Below are positions 1 through 9,631 of a stretch of 64,000 bases of DNA, one piece after another (within the stretch, counting starts at the first letter, position 1; the number at the start of each line of letters is the position of its first letter). A program made the position numbers and the translations under genes. The notes under the pieces were generated by a model that worked only from the letters and a program-made list of their open reading frames with translations, did not search any database and had not been told where the DNA came from. Source of the stretch: an uncultured Prevotella sp. (GTDB taxonomy: Bacteria > Bacteroidota > Bacteroidia > Bacteroidales > Bacteroidaceae); NCBI GenBank assembly GCA_900540375.1, contig UQFS01000006.1:1-64000 (forward strand), written 5' to 3'.

Positions 1-34
1 TAATCTTACATTATCTGACTTGGACCAAATAAGG

Positions 35-53
35 GACTTTTTAAAGTGGACTC
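35..53. repeat. Inverted-repeat end of a small mobile element
   Basis: The 19 bases read on the minus strand as GAGTCCACTTTAAAAAGTC. This matches 18 of 19 positions of the left terminal repeat of the MITE-like element at 38350-38531. The rest of the element would lie beyond the left edge. It sits just downstream of the susD stop codon. Confidence 0.55.
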
Positions 54-81
54 ATGGTTGAAAAATCCATGTGCCACCTTA

Positions 82-1818
82 TTAATTGGCAGCACTCTCC
101 ACGCCCGACGGATCGGGGTTGTTGATGATGGATGAGTTGTACTGTATCTCAGAGTTAGAGAAACAGAAGTTCATGCGTGGTGCCACATAACCATTTGAGA
201 AGTTAAAACGGTAGGCCTTCGGATGGTTGGTGCCATCATAGTTGGTCTTGAAACCTATCTTTAAACGTTTATAGTCGAAATAGATCAGTCCCTCGCCCCA
301 AAATTCGATGCGCTTCTGGCGCACGATCTCGTTGGCCAAGTTCCAAAGATCTTCCGATGTGCTCGTATATGGTTGGGTGTTCTCGGCCATGGTATTGCAG
401 CGGTACTTGTTCATGAAGTCCTCGAGAAGCTTCTTTCCTGCTGCCAATCCACTGACGTGAGCAGTGGCTTCGGCATCGATAAAATACATTTCCTCCACAC
501 GCATGAGCGGGATGCTGACGGCGGCACCTACGGTGTAGTCATCCTTGTTATTGTTGCGGGGCTTGAACTTCAGACCTGTGTAGGCGGAAAGCTTGGAGAA
601 GTCGGCCGGCGTGAGGATCGTGTTGTATTTAGCAGCACTCTCTGACTTGCCAGCGTCTTCAGGTGAAATCCACGTGTTCTTGCGCCAGTCAGCGCTGTTG
701 ATGTTTTCATACAGCTGGCGGTCGATCTGGCGAGTAGAACCATAGAGGTAGCTGCCCACACCGAACTCTGTCTCTGCAGACATGAACGAAGTATAGTTTT
801 TCCACGACCAGTTGGTGTCAGCGTTCATGTCATCCTTATTGATGCACACGGCAAACATCCATGAGCTGTTGCTTGTGTTGAAACCTTTATACCACTCATC
901 TTTCGACATCGGAGTATACCCTTGTGCCTCGGCCAGTCGTGCGTACTTACTGGCATTTTCGTAGCACTCACGTGCCGAAGTGATTCCAAGCTTGTCGTAT
1001 CCGGCGCAGTCGGCGTCATTGGCATGGGCAGAGATGGAGTCGAGGTCGGAAGGCGTGTTGTCAAAGCGTGAGGCCAGTGTCAGCCAGAAACGGGCCTTGA
1101 GACCATAGACCACAGCAGTGTTGGCCTGGTTGATGTCGTCACGGGTATTGCCGCTGAGCAGCGTATCAGCCCGGTTGAGGTCGGTGAGGATGAAACGATA
1201 CATTCTATAAAAGGGAACACGCGGATTGTGATAGCTTTCATCCTTGGTTGTTTTCTCCGTGATGATAGGAACTGTGAGGCCATAGACACCTTTTGCCTTT
1301 GCCTCGTCATCCAGAGTCGAATATCCCGTAGGCTGATACTCAAAGAGCTGAGCCAGGTTGAGGTAGGACAGCGCACGGTAAGCCAAAGCGTTGCCGACAT
1401 AAGCGGCTCCGGCGTCGGTAGACTTCTTGATGTCGCTGCCTGCCTCAAGCACCATGTTGGACTTCTTGATGATGTCGGTATAGAGCTTCCACGTATCGTA
1501 GCAGTAGGTATAGGTAGGACCGAGATAATTGCCCTGGCTGAAGATGCTGAAATAGTCATAACCGGTAGCTGCAGGCGGTATCTGCCCTGTCATAGCATCG
1601 AGTTCTACCATCTGTCCGGCAAAACCAGCGGCACCATAACCCGCTCCCATGTTAAGCATCTGGGCCACGACACCCATGTTAAGCGCTTCAAGTGCGGTGG
1701 TGGAACCCTCTACCTGCGGTTTCGTCATGCCGTTGGTGGGATATTCTTCATCAAGGCAGCTGCTGAGCATCGGTACCGCCAATGCCACGGCAATTATATG
1801 TTTTAATTGTATTTTCAT
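82..1818 (-). CDS. SusD/RagB-family outer-membrane glycan-binding lipoprotein
   Basis: Surface lipoprotein that captures a glycan and passes it to the TonB-dependent porin encoded just upstream. The signal peptide ends in the lipobox LSSC with acylated Cys21. The 578-aa length is normal for SusD. The helical TPR-like body and the C-terminal motif EFWGEGLIYFDYKRL are typical of the family. It follows susC by 17 bp on the same strand and is cotranscribed with it. The substrate cannot be told from the sequence, because the enzymes of this locus would lie beyond the left edge. Confidence 0.93.
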   Translation of the reverse strand: MKIQLKHIIAVALAVPMLSSCLDEEYPTNGMTKPQVEGSTTALEALNMGVVAQMLNMGAGYGAAGFAGQMVELDAMTGQIPPAATGYDYFSIFSQGNYLGPTYTYCYDTWKLYTDIIKKSNMVLEAGSDIKKSTDAGAAYVGNALAYRALSYLNLAQLFEYQPTGYSTLDDEAKAKGVYGLTVPIITEKTTKDESYHNPRVPFYRMYRFILTDLNRADTLLSGNTRDDINQANTAVVYGLKARFWLTLASRFDNTPSDLDSISAHANDADCAGYDKLGITSARECYENASKYARLAEAQGYTPMSKDEWYKGFNTSNSSWMFAVCINKDDMNADTNWSWKNYTSFMSAETEFGVGSYLYGSTRQIDRQLYENINSADWRKNTWISPEDAGKSESAAKYNTILTPADFSKLSAYTGLKFKPRNNNKDDYTVGAAVSIPLMRVEEMYFIDAEATAHVSGLAAGKKLLEDFMNKYRCNTMAENTQPYTSTSEDLWNLANEIVRQKRIEFWGEGLIYFDYKRLKIGFKTNYDGTNHPKAYRFNFSNGYVAPRMNFCFSNSEIQYNSSIINNPDPSGVESAAN

Positions 1819-1835
1819 GGTTTGTCAGATTAAAA

Positions 1836-4800
1836 TTAGAACTTAACCGTGATTCCGCCTGAGATGGTACGGATAGGCTGATAGTAGGTGAAGTTGACAT
1901 TGCTGTTGTCCTGCACACGCACCTGACCGTCGAGAGCCGCACGCGGGTCGTAGCCCTTACGCTTGGTCCAGTAATAGACGTTGTCGCAGGAGCAATAAAT
2001 GCGCAGGCTGGTGAGCTTGAGTTTCTCTACCAGACGGATGGGGAAGGTATAGCCTAAGCTGATGTTTTTGAATGTCAGCGAGTTGTTGCTTGTCAGGAAT
2101 CGGTCCGACATACTGGCGCTGTTCTCATCGCCATACTGGAAGCGTGGGATGAGGCTCGTCGTATTCTCAGCCGACCAGGCGTTGAGAAGGTCCTTATGCA
2201 AGTTGCCGCGCTCCGACTGTGAGGTGGCAGAACCCATGAGAGCTTGATAACCATAGTCGATTCCCTTGCCACCCAAAGAGTAGAGGAAGCTGGCTGTAAG
2301 GTCGAAGCCATAGGCCGAGAAGGTAGTACCGAAACCACCGTAAACCTTCGGGTTGGCATCACCACAGAGATAGTAGGAAGCCTGAGAGTAGGTAGTGGTC
2401 GTCGACTGTGTGCCGTCGGCATTGGTGACATACCATGTCGACTGCCCTTTGCTGTTGGGTCCGGCATACTTAGGCATATACCAAGAGTAGAGCGGCAAGC
2501 CTTGGCCGACAAAGTTATAAGTGGAGAGATTGCGGTAGCCGTAGTGTCCCTCCATATTGATGATCTTGTTCTCGTCAGGCAGATAAGTGACCTCGTTCTT
2601 GTTGTGTGAGATGTTGAAGTTCACATTCCAGTTGATGTCCTTCTTGCGGATGATGTCGCCGCTGATGGAGAACTCAACACCTTTGTTAACCATGTCACCG
2701 ACGTTGTCGTAGTAACCGGTATATCCGATGGAGACAGGAGTGGTGAACCACAGCAGCATATCGGTGGTTTTGCGATGATAGTATTCCAGGCTACCGGTGA
2801 GGCGATGATTGAAGAATTCGAAGTCGACGCCAGCGTTGAAGTTACCGTTTTTCTCCCAAGTGATGTCGTCCTTACCCTTCTGTGAGAAGCTCAGCGCAGC
2901 CTTACCGTTGGCGGTAGTGATCTTGTAGAAGTCGGCATAACGGAACTCACCGATGTTGTCGTTACCCTGCTCGCCATAGCTGGCTTTGAGTTTGAGCTGG
3001 TCAATCCAGCTTGTCTTGGGGAACCAAGCCTCTTTGTTCATGATCCAGGCACCGCCGAGCGACCAGAAGTTTCCCCAACGGTGATCGGGAGCGAAGCGTG
3101 AGCTACCGTCGCGACGGAAGGAGAACGATGCGAAGTAACGGCTGGCATAGTCATAATTGGCGCGGAAGAACCAACCCTCCACATTATATTTAGCAGTGTA
3201 GCCTTCGGCGCTGAGGAGCGTGACGGCACCGTTGAGTTCCTTGTTGGCAGCATAGTTGACGATGTTGCTCTTGGCAGCACCGAGTGTTCCGTTGTTGTTG
3301 CGCGTGTATTCATGGCCGAAGAGCAGATAGAGGCTGTGCTCTCCTAAGCTCTTGCTCCAGTTGAGCAGCTGCTGCGTATTGACAGAGTAGGTGCGATAGT
3401 GATACGTACTCAGGTAGCCACCCGTCTGACCGCTATAGCCATAGTCGGGTGAGATGCCGGTGATATAGCGGTTCTCCGTGTCGTAGATATTGACGTTGAG
3501 CGTGAGCTTGAAATCTTTGAGGAAGGAGATATCAGAGTACGCTGCGAAGCCGAAGGCGTTGCTCTTGCTGTTCGCTACCGTCAGGATGTCGTCCTGAATA
3601 TAGTTGTCGCCGCGGTCGTTGGGACGGATGACGCCGGTGATCAAACCGTCGCCATAATCATAGACATTACCATTGGCATCGGTAAGGATATTGCCGTTGG
3701 CATCGCGTACATAGACGGGATAGATGCTCGGCGTGGTCAGTGAACCGTAGTAAGAATAGTTGTTGCTGTTGCTATTGGTATGGATAAAGCGCGCAGTACC
3801 ACCAATCTTCAGCCATTTACGGGCTTGGTAGTCGAGTTTCATCATACCGTTGTAGCGCTTGAAGTCAGCACCGTTGGTGATACCCTCGTTGCTGAGATAA
3901 CTGCCACTGCCGTAGAACTGGAAGTTATCATCGCCGCCGTTGATACTCATATTATATTCCTGACGCAGTCCTGTGCGGATTCCCTCGTCGCGCCAATCGT
4001 CTGATGTGAGCAGATACTGGTTGCCGTTATAGCTGACGATATTGCCGAGGGTGGCCTGCGGGTTCAGCTTACCGTTCTGTCCGAGCAGCGCCTGGCCATT
4101 GGGCACGGAATAGATGATCTCACCCAAACCGCCGTTGACCTGATTGCCGATCAACGCTGTGTTGGCCGACTTCCACGCATTGGTAGCGGATTGTCCCTGA
4201 GAGTTTGTGTAATAGTTATAGAGTCCCTTGTAGAACAACTCGTAATACTGTGCTGGGTTCTTGATATAGTCGTAGTTGACGTAAGCACTGGAGTTGGAAC
4301 CCCATTTAGCGTCGAAGGAGATGGCAGCCTTGCCTTTCTTGGCGTGCCTGGTGGTGATCATGATTACGCCATTGGCGCCGCGCGCGCCATAAAGAGCGTT
4401 GGAGGCAGCATCTTTCAGCACGCTGATGCTCTCCACATCCTGTGGGTTGATGTCGCTGTAGTTGCCGGAATAGGGCAGACCGTCCAGCACGATGAGCGGT
4501 GCATTGCTGGCATTGATACTGCTCACGCCACGTATGCGGATGGTAGGATTGCTGGCTGCCGGATCGTTGCTCTCGACCATCTGTACACCGGCTACCTTAC
4601 CGTTGATCGCCTCAATAGCGTCACTGACTTGTCGCTTGGCTATGTCCTCACTCTTGAGAACACCGGCTGATCCCGTGAAGCTCTCGCGCTTCTGCTTACC
4701 GAAAGCCACCACGATGACATCGTCGAGGCTCTGCTGGTCTGGCGCAAGCGTGATCTTCATGTTCGGTTTGATGGTGACGCGCTTGGTCTGCATGCCCATG

Positions 4801-5030
4801 TAGGTGATCACCAACGTACGGGCATTGGCAGGGAGATTTGATAAATGGAACTTACCGTCCACATCCGTGACAGTACCCAACTTGGTACCCTCAATACGAA
4901 TGGAAGCTCCGGTAATCGGCTGGCCGTCGTCTTCGGCGGTCACCACACCCGTGACTTGTGTCACTTGCGAGAATGCACAAGTGATAGCAAATAGGCAACA
5001 GGCGAAAAGCATCAGAATCCTTTTTTCCAT
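1836..5030 (-). CDS. SusC/RagA-family TonB-dependent outer-membrane transporter
   Basis: 22-stranded porin that imports oligosaccharides with TonB energy. The 1064-aa protein has a signal peptide (about 1-22), a carboxypeptidase-regulatory-like beta domain (about 25-100), the SusC-type stretch QSLDDVIVVAFG, a plug domain (about 110-235) with DAASNALYGARGANG at 207-221, and a beta-barrel ending in phenylalanine (TVKF). The family is usually encoded directly upstream of susD, as here. There is no FecR/sigma or hybrid two-component regulator gene within the window. The promoter is at 5226-5256, leaving an unusually long leader of about 190 nt. Confidence 0.95.
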   Translation of the reverse strand: MEKRILMLFACCLFAITCAFSQVTQVTGVVTAEDDGQPITGASIRIEGTKLGTVTDVDGKFHLSNLPANARTLVITYMGMQTKRVTIKPNMKITLAPDQQSLDDVIVVAFGKQKRESFTGSAGVLKSEDIAKRQVSDAIEAINGKVAGVQMVESNDPAASNPTIRIRGVSSINASNAPLIVLDGLPYSGNYSDINPQDVESISVLKDAASNALYGARGANGVIMITTRHAKKGKAAISFDAKWGSNSSAYVNYDYIKNPAQYYELFYKGLYNYYTNSQGQSATNAWKSANTALIGNQVNGGLGEIIYSVPNGQALLGQNGKLNPQATLGNIVSYNGNQYLLTSDDWRDEGIRTGLRQEYNMSINGGDDNFQFYGSGSYLSNEGITNGADFKRYNGMMKLDYQARKWLKIGGTARFIHTNSNSNNYSYYGSLTTPSIYPVYVRDANGNILTDANGNVYDYGDGLITGVIRPNDRGDNYIQDDILTVANSKSNAFGFAAYSDISFLKDFKLTLNVNIYDTENRYITGISPDYGYSGQTGGYLSTYHYRTYSVNTQQLLNWSKSLGEHSLYLLFGHEYTRNNNGTLGAAKSNIVNYAANKELNGAVTLLSAEGYTAKYNVEGWFFRANYDYASRYFASFSFRRDGSSRFAPDHRWGNFWSLGGAWIMNKEAWFPKTSWIDQLKLKASYGEQGNDNIGEFRYADFYKITTANGKAALSFSQKGKDDITWEKNGNFNAGVDFEFFNHRLTGSLEYYHRKTTDMLLWFTTPVSIGYTGYYDNVGDMVNKGVEFSISGDIIRKKDINWNVNFNISHNKNEVTYLPDENKIINMEGHYGYRNLSTYNFVGQGLPLYSWYMPKYAGPNSKGQSTWYVTNADGTQSTTTTYSQASYYLCGDANPKVYGGFGTTFSAYGFDLTASFLYSLGGKGIDYGYQALMGSATSQSERGNLHKDLLNAWSAENTTSLIPRFQYGDENSASMSDRFLTSNNSLTFKNISLGYTFPIRLVEKLKLTSLRIYCSCDNVYYWTKRKGYDPRAALDGQVRVQDNSNVNFTYYQPIRTISGGITVKF

Positions 5031-5225
5031 AAAACCAAATTTATTAAAACATACTTAACTATTATTGTCTCTCTTATCGATAGGTTGTAGTCACTAAGCT
5101 CTCTATTACTATCCCGACCTATGCTTTTGTGGCTGTCGTGTCTTTTTTTGACCATCCACACTGGCATCATTGCGCCATTTTCATGAAATCTCTCTAACGT
5201 TGTGTGTATGTCCTTGATTTGGTTG

Positions 5226-5256
5226 CAAAGGTAAACAATAATTTGTAAACTACAAA
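5226..5256 (-). promoter_or_regulatory. Bacteroidota promoter for susC-susD
   Basis: On the minus strand there is a -33 TTTG (5253-5256), exactly 19 bases, then a -7 TACCTTTG (5226-5233). This matches the Bacteroidota housekeeping consensus. The predicted start is near 5219. The remaining 5031-5218 is the untranslated leader; I see no riboswitch that I recognise there. Confidence 0.75.
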
Positions 5257-5348
5257 CAAAACGAATATAATTTTTATAATAAACGGAATAATTATTTCAT
5301 AATAATACAAAAGTGTATCATTTAGTTAACAATCTATCAATGACGGGA

Positions 5349-5804
5349 CTAAAAGACGGCTGTTACACTAACCATCAGAATGATATATCTTAATGTTTTA
5401 CCGAGTGTAATGCTGATCAGGCTGATCAGGAAATTGGCGCGCATCAGTCCTAAAGTGATCGTGATGGCAGAGCCAATGATCGGCAGAAATGCAAAGAATC
5501 CCATCCAGGCACCATGTCCTGCCATAAAATGCTGTGCCTTGTCGATGTCGTGTTTCTTCACATGGAGGTAATGCTCGATCCACTCCAGACGGCCCATGCG
5601 GCCGACAGCATAGTTGAATAGTGAGCCCGCCACATTGCCGATGGTGCCATAGACGACCAATGGAATCGGGTGCAGACCAGCTGCCAGCAGTCCCAGCATC
5701 ACTGCCTCACTGCTGAAGGGAAAAAAGCTGCCGGCTAAGAATGCGGCCAGCAACATGCCCCAATAGCCGTATTGCTGTAAGAGCAATGTCAGAGTGTCCG
5801 TCAT
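5349..5804 (-). CDS. YqaA/DedA-type SNARE-associated membrane protein
   Basis: Small integral membrane protein of 151 aa. A re-entrant-helix region with GSFFPFSSEAVMLGLLAAG near residues 25-43 and the following GNVAGSLFNYAVGRMG are typical of the VTT (SNARE-associated, DedA-related) domain. The short length fits the YqaA subgroup. DedA-family proteins act in lipid-carrier recycling or membrane homeostasis; the role of the YqaA subgroup is not settled. It lies 41 bp downstream of another membrane protein gene on the same strand, probably one transcription unit. Confidence 0.8.
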   Translation of the reverse strand: MTDTLTLLLQQYGYWGMLLAAFLAGSFFPFSSEAVMLGLLAAGLHPIPLVVYGTIGNVAGSLFNYAVGRMGRLEWIEHYLHVKKHDIDKAQHFMAGHGAWMGFFAFLPIIGSAITITLGLMRANFLISLISITLGKTLRYIILMVSVTAVF

Positions 5805-5845
5805 CGTTTGTGATTTCCTATATATAAATATGGTGTAGCGGCGGG

Positions 5846-6766
5846 TTACAAGAGATTATAGGCCGTCAGCAACAGCGCGGCGGCGATGATGACAAAGAAA
5901 AAAATGTTGCTCAACCGCGAATGGGTTAAGGCTAAGAAATGGCCGATCAAAGGAGCCGTTACGACGATAGCCAACGCCATGAAGCCATTGAAGAGGGTAG
6001 GGAAGATCAGCATCAGCAACAGGCAACAGACGCTCAAGGTGATAAACATCTCGTAGATCATGCGTGTGCGGATCTTGTCCTGATAGGAAAACATCAGGAA
6101 ATGTACACTACCCAAGGCTGTGATGATCATCATGAAGATGAATGTCAGAGCCTGATGATCGTTGAGAACAGTGAGATCGAAAACAGCTCCGGGATGAGCC
6201 AGTGCCACGAAATGCGCGGCCAACCCGTCGAGATGCTGGAAGACAATGGCGTAAGCACCGATGAACCAATAGGGCACCATGAGTCCCAAGAGCGAAGCCA
6301 GGAACGTGCGAAGGGAAAGCGCCAGAATGTTCGTCCCAAGGATGATCCACAAAAGTGGTACGAGATAGAGTACGTGTACAAAGGGGATGCTGGCCAAAGA
6401 CAGTGCGGCGAAAGCGTAGAACACCCATCCCGCGGCACGTACGTCCTGATAAGCATGGAGCAGAAAGATAAAGAAGACGATCAGTCCCATCTGTGCCCAT
6501 CCCACATTTGTAGAAGACAGAAGAAAGTTGGCCGCCGTTGTCATCACTATGAAAGAGCATGACACCATGCGGCTGTAGATACGTATGAGGGCGTTGGTAT
6601 TGTTGAGTTCTGCCATGAGGATAGAGGAGACAGCCAGCAAAGCCATCTGCAACCAAGTGTCATGGCCCAACAATACTTGTACGACCATGAAGGCGGCCAT
6701 ATATATCAACGTCACCGGCAACGCCATGCGACTCTCTGCTATCCTGTTTTGTAAACGTCTTATCAT
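5846..6766 (-). CDS. Polytopic membrane protein of unknown function
   Basis: 306 aa, almost entirely hydrophobic, with roughly eight to nine predicted transmembrane helices and a basic N-terminus (MIRRLQNRIAESR). There is no signal-peptide cleavage site, catalytic motif or soluble domain that I recognise. It precedes the YqaA-like gene, so the two may act together at the membrane. I cannot assign a family; proteins of this look are common as conserved hypotheticals in Bacteroidales. Confidence 0.75.
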   Translation of the reverse strand: MIRRLQNRIAESRMALPVTLIYMAAFMVVQVLLGHDTWLQMALLAVSSILMAELNNTNALIRIYSRMVSCSFIVMTTAANFLLSSTNVGWAQMGLIVFFIFLLHAYQDVRAAGWVFYAFAALSLASIPFVHVLYLVPLLWIILGTNILALSLRTFLASLLGLMVPYWFIGAYAIVFQHLDGLAAHFVALAHPGAVFDLTVLNDHQALTFIFMMIITALGSVHFLMFSYQDKIRTRMIYEMFITLSVCCLLLMLIFPTLFNGFMALAIVVTAPLIGHFLALTHSRLSNIFFFVIIAAALLLTAYNLL

Positions 6767-6866
6767 CCTATCAAACTAAAGATTCTCACCCGCGACAAGC
6801 GCGGATGAAATACATGCCTCCAAGACATGTGGTTCTATGAAACAAAGGTGTCTCTTCCTCAAGGAG

Positions 6867-6885
6867 AAAGAGCTTCGCGCTCTTT
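6867..6885. terminator. Hairpin downstream of purD
   Basis: AAAGAGC (6867-6873) and GCTCTTT (6879-6885) form a 7-bp stem around TTCGC. It lies 26 bp past the purD stop. The T tract is poor on the minus strand and better on the plus strand, so its efficiency as a purD terminator is uncertain. Confidence 0.4.
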
Positions 6886-6910
6886 TCCCCCTGAGAAGGA
6901 GAAGGCTGGG

Positions 6911-8179
6911 CTAAAGATCCTGCCCAATATCGCTGCGGAAATACTTTCCTTCAAACTGTATCTTCTGTGCTTCCTGGAAGCTCTTCTTCAAAGCTTCCTC
7001 TTTATTGCGGCCATAAGAGGACACCGCGATAACGCGTCCGCCGTTGGTGACGACCTGACCGTCCTTCATTGTTGTACCGGAATGGAAGACGATGCTGTCC
7101 TCCACCTTGTCGATACCGGTGATCGGAAAGCCCTTCTTGTAAGCCTGAGGATAACCGCCGCTGACGAGCATCACGCACACGGCAGCGCGAGGATCGACTT
7201 CAACGGGGTGCTTGTCGAGGTTGCCATTGGCCACGCCCTCAAAGAGATCCACAATGTCGCTCTTCAAGCGCAGCATCACGGTCTCGGTCTCCGGATCACC
7301 CATACGGCAGTTGTACTCGATCACCATCGGTTCGCCTTTGACGTTGATCAGTCCGAAGAAGATAAAGCCCTTGTAGTCGATACCCTCCTCAGCGAGGCCG
7401 TCTACGGTAGGACGGATGATGCGGTCCTCGACTTTCTGCATCCATTCCTTGTCAGCAAACGGCACCGGCGATACGCTTCCCATGCCACCGGTGTTCAAGC
7501 CTGTGTCGTGCTCACCGATACGCTTGTAGTCTTTTGCTTCGGGAAGTATCTGATAGTGTTTGCCATCTGTCAGCGCAAAGACCGAGCACTCGATGCCGCT
7601 GAGGAACTCCTCAATGACAACTTTGGCGGAAGCGTTGCCAAACATACCGCCGAGCATCTCACGGAACTCCTTCTTGGCCTCGTCGAGCGAAGGCACGATC
7701 AGCACACCTTTGCCGGCTGCCAGTCCGTCAGCTTTCAGCACGTAGGGCGGCTGGAGTGTCTCCAGGAAGCGGATGCCTTCCTCCACGGTAGTGCCGTCGA
7801 ATGTCTCGTAAGCAGCGGTGGGGATGTTGTGACGCTTCATGAAGCCCTTAGCGAAGTCCTTGCTGCCCTCGAGGACAGCCCCTTGCTTGCTCGGACCAAT
7901 CACGGGGATGGAAGCTGTGCGGCTGTCGCTCTTGAAAGCGTTATAGACGCCGTGCACCAAAGGATCCTCCGGACCGACCACAACCATGTCGGTGGCTTTG
8001 TCCACGGCAAAGTCTTTCAAAGCATCGAAATCATTGACACCGATCGCTACATTCTCTCCTACATTGCTCGTTCCGGCGTTTCCCGGAGCAATGAAGAGCT
8101 TAGAACATTTAGGGCTTTGGGCAATTTTCCATGCCAGGGCGTGCTCGCGGCCGCCACTTCCTAACAATAGTATTTTCAT
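6911..8179 (-). CDS. purD: Phosphoribosylamine-glycine ligase (GAR synthetase)
   Basis: Joins glycine to 5-phosphoribosylamine using ATP, the second step of purine synthesis, in the cytoplasm. The 422-aa length is that of bacterial PurD. The N-terminal GSGGREHALAWK motif, the ATP-grasp region with KGVLIVPSLDEA, and the metal and glycine site around YNCRMGDPETE are all present. It stands alone, without neighbouring pur genes. The start ATG follows a short A/T-rich leader. Confidence 0.96.
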   Translation of the reverse strand: MKILLLGSGGREHALAWKIAQSPKCSKLFIAPGNAGTSNVGENVAIGVNDFDALKDFAVDKATDMVVVGPEDPLVHGVYNAFKSDSRTASIPVIGPSKQGAVLEGSKDFAKGFMKRHNIPTAAYETFDGTTVEEGIRFLETLQPPYVLKADGLAAGKGVLIVPSLDEAKKEFREMLGGMFGNASAKVVIEEFLSGIECSVFALTDGKHYQILPEAKDYKRIGEHDTGLNTGGMGSVSPVPFADKEWMQKVEDRIIRPTVDGLAEEGIDYKGFIFFGLINVKGEPMVIEYNCRMGDPETETVMLRLKSDIVDLFEGVANGNLDKHPVEVDPRAAVCVMLVSGGYPQAYKKGFPITGIDKVEDSIVFHSGTTMKDGQVVTNGGRVIAVSSYGRNKEEALKKSFQEAQKIQFEGKYFRSDIGQDL

Positions 8180-8225
8180 GAGATGATGAGTTGTAGAGTT
8201 ATCTTTGATTCTTTATTGCGTTATA

Positions 8226-8240
8226 TATATAATAAGGTGT
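8226..8240 (+). repeat. Recurring intergenic motif, copy 1
   Basis: TATATAATAAGGTGT lies between the S37 peptidase stop and the purD start. The same 15-mer occurs at 26521 and 36666 and, with one change, at 16324. All four copies are outside intact genes. Function unknown. Confidence 0.5.
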
Positions 8241-8287
8241 ATGCCTGTGTGCCGAAAATACTGGTAAACGGCAGTCGTCAGCAAGCA

Positions 8288-9631
8288 TCACCTTGATTGT
8301 TTGTCAGTGCCATCGTCGAGCCATTGCCGGATGATGTCCACAATCTCTTTGCGCTCGATTTCGGGGAAAGAGGCGATGCGTGTGGCATGACAGCCCCGTG
8401 GCAAGACAAAGACGTGGATGTTGTGCTTGTTCTCCAAGAAGTCGAGTTTGGCCACTCCCGAACTACCCCAAGGGTCGAGGCCGCCATAGATGAAGACCAT
8501 CTTTGGGTCGTTGTGGCGCAGAAACGCCATGGTCTTGTGGTAGAGCGTGGCATCGAAGGGCTCGTTGCGGAGGCTGTCCGGCAGCATGATACGGCGCAGA
8601 TAGTCCTTGGTGGTCTTGACGGAGAGCCATTTGCGCAACGGCTTCACGTCGTAACCATAATAGCCCAACTGCTTGGCCGCCTGTACATTAAAGGAGAGGT
8701 CGCCCGACTGGATGGAGAAGTAGCCGGGATTGCTGATACGTGTCAGATGGTTGATGAGTTCCTCGTCGCTGGCCGTTGATGCCGGGATGTCACTCACCGG
8801 TGTGCCCCATTGCCACAGGGCAAAAGCGTACTCGAGGACACAGAGATCATAGATCTCGTTGAGGGGAGCACGGAAGGTGAGTCCGTTTTTTGTGACATAG
8901 TTTTTGAAGAGCGGCATCAGCGTGTTGCGACGCTGAAGCACAGTCTGCTGGAACTCTAATACTCGCTGCCGTTCTTTCGCCGTTCCTACCTGGTCGCGCA
9001 GGAAAGGCTCATGCCGGCCATCCTCCACGCTGCGGTTGAGCGGAGCCACGTAAGGAACAGAGATGTCCACATCGTTGGGATAGAACACACGGTAGAACAG
9101 ACAGGTCTGCCCGCCCTTGCTGATGCCTGTGGCGATCCACTTGCCCTGATAAAGGCGGTGAAAGGTGGTGTTGACATGATGCAGGTCGGCCAGAGAGTTT
9201 TCCACAGTGAGATAGCGCCAGTTGCAGGGTTGTGGCGTGGAAGCGGCGAAATAGCGATACTCCACGAATATGAGGTTGGCGTCAAAGAGCTTGGATAACT
9301 CCTCGGCATAGCCTTCCTTGAGCGCATAGTTGCAGCTGTAGCCCTCGGTGACCAGCACCGTAGGCCGGTCAAACCCTACATGACAAATGATGACCCGCTG
9401 CTGGAAAGCCCCCACCGTCGTGTCGTTGGGGTCGATCCATTGGCGGATGTCCATCAGATATTTATGGTCGTACTTGCTGCTCTTAAGCTCCTCTACCTTG
9501 GAGATGCCTGGCAGCGCCATGAGCTGTGCCTTGATGTCCTCCCCCCACATCTGCAAGGGGAGCAGCAAGGCGAGCAGCAGCGGTAAGAGCCTCACGCCGA
9601 CGATAAGATATGACGCATTCTGCTTTTTCAT
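8288..9631 (-). CDS. Secreted S37-family tripeptidyl aminopeptidase
   Basis: Predicted exported serine exopeptidase of the PS-10/S37 family, which removes short peptides from protein N-termini. A hydrophobic signal segment covers residues about 12-30. The catalytic triad is visible: Ser171 in GISKGGQ, Asp near 386 in YGGLDPWG, and His near 415 in PRGCHATRI. The length of 447 aa is normal. Its start overlaps the stop of the upstream dipeptidyl peptidase gene (ATGA), so the two are translationally coupled. Together they would release tripeptides and dipeptides from external proteins, in keeping with peptide-based nutrition. Confidence 0.88.
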   Translation of the reverse strand: MKKQNASYLIVGVRLLPLLLALLLPLQMWGEDIKAQLMALPGISKVEELKSSKYDHKYLMDIRQWIDPNDTTVGAFQQRVIICHVGFDRPTVLVTEGYSCNYALKEGYAEELSKLFDANLIFVEYRYFAASTPQPCNWRYLTVENSLADLHHVNTTFHRLYQGKWIATGISKGGQTCLFYRVFYPNDVDISVPYVAPLNRSVEDGRHEPFLRDQVGTAKERQRVLEFQQTVLQRRNTLMPLFKNYVTKNGLTFRAPLNEIYDLCVLEYAFALWQWGTPVSDIPASTASDEELINHLTRISNPGYFSIQSGDLSFNVQAAKQLGYYGYDVKPLRKWLSVKTTKDYLRRIMLPDSLRNEPFDATLYHKTMAFLRHNDPKMVFIYGGLDPWGSSGVAKLDFLENKHNIHVFVLPRGCHATRIASFPEIERKEIVDIIRQWLDDGTDKQSR

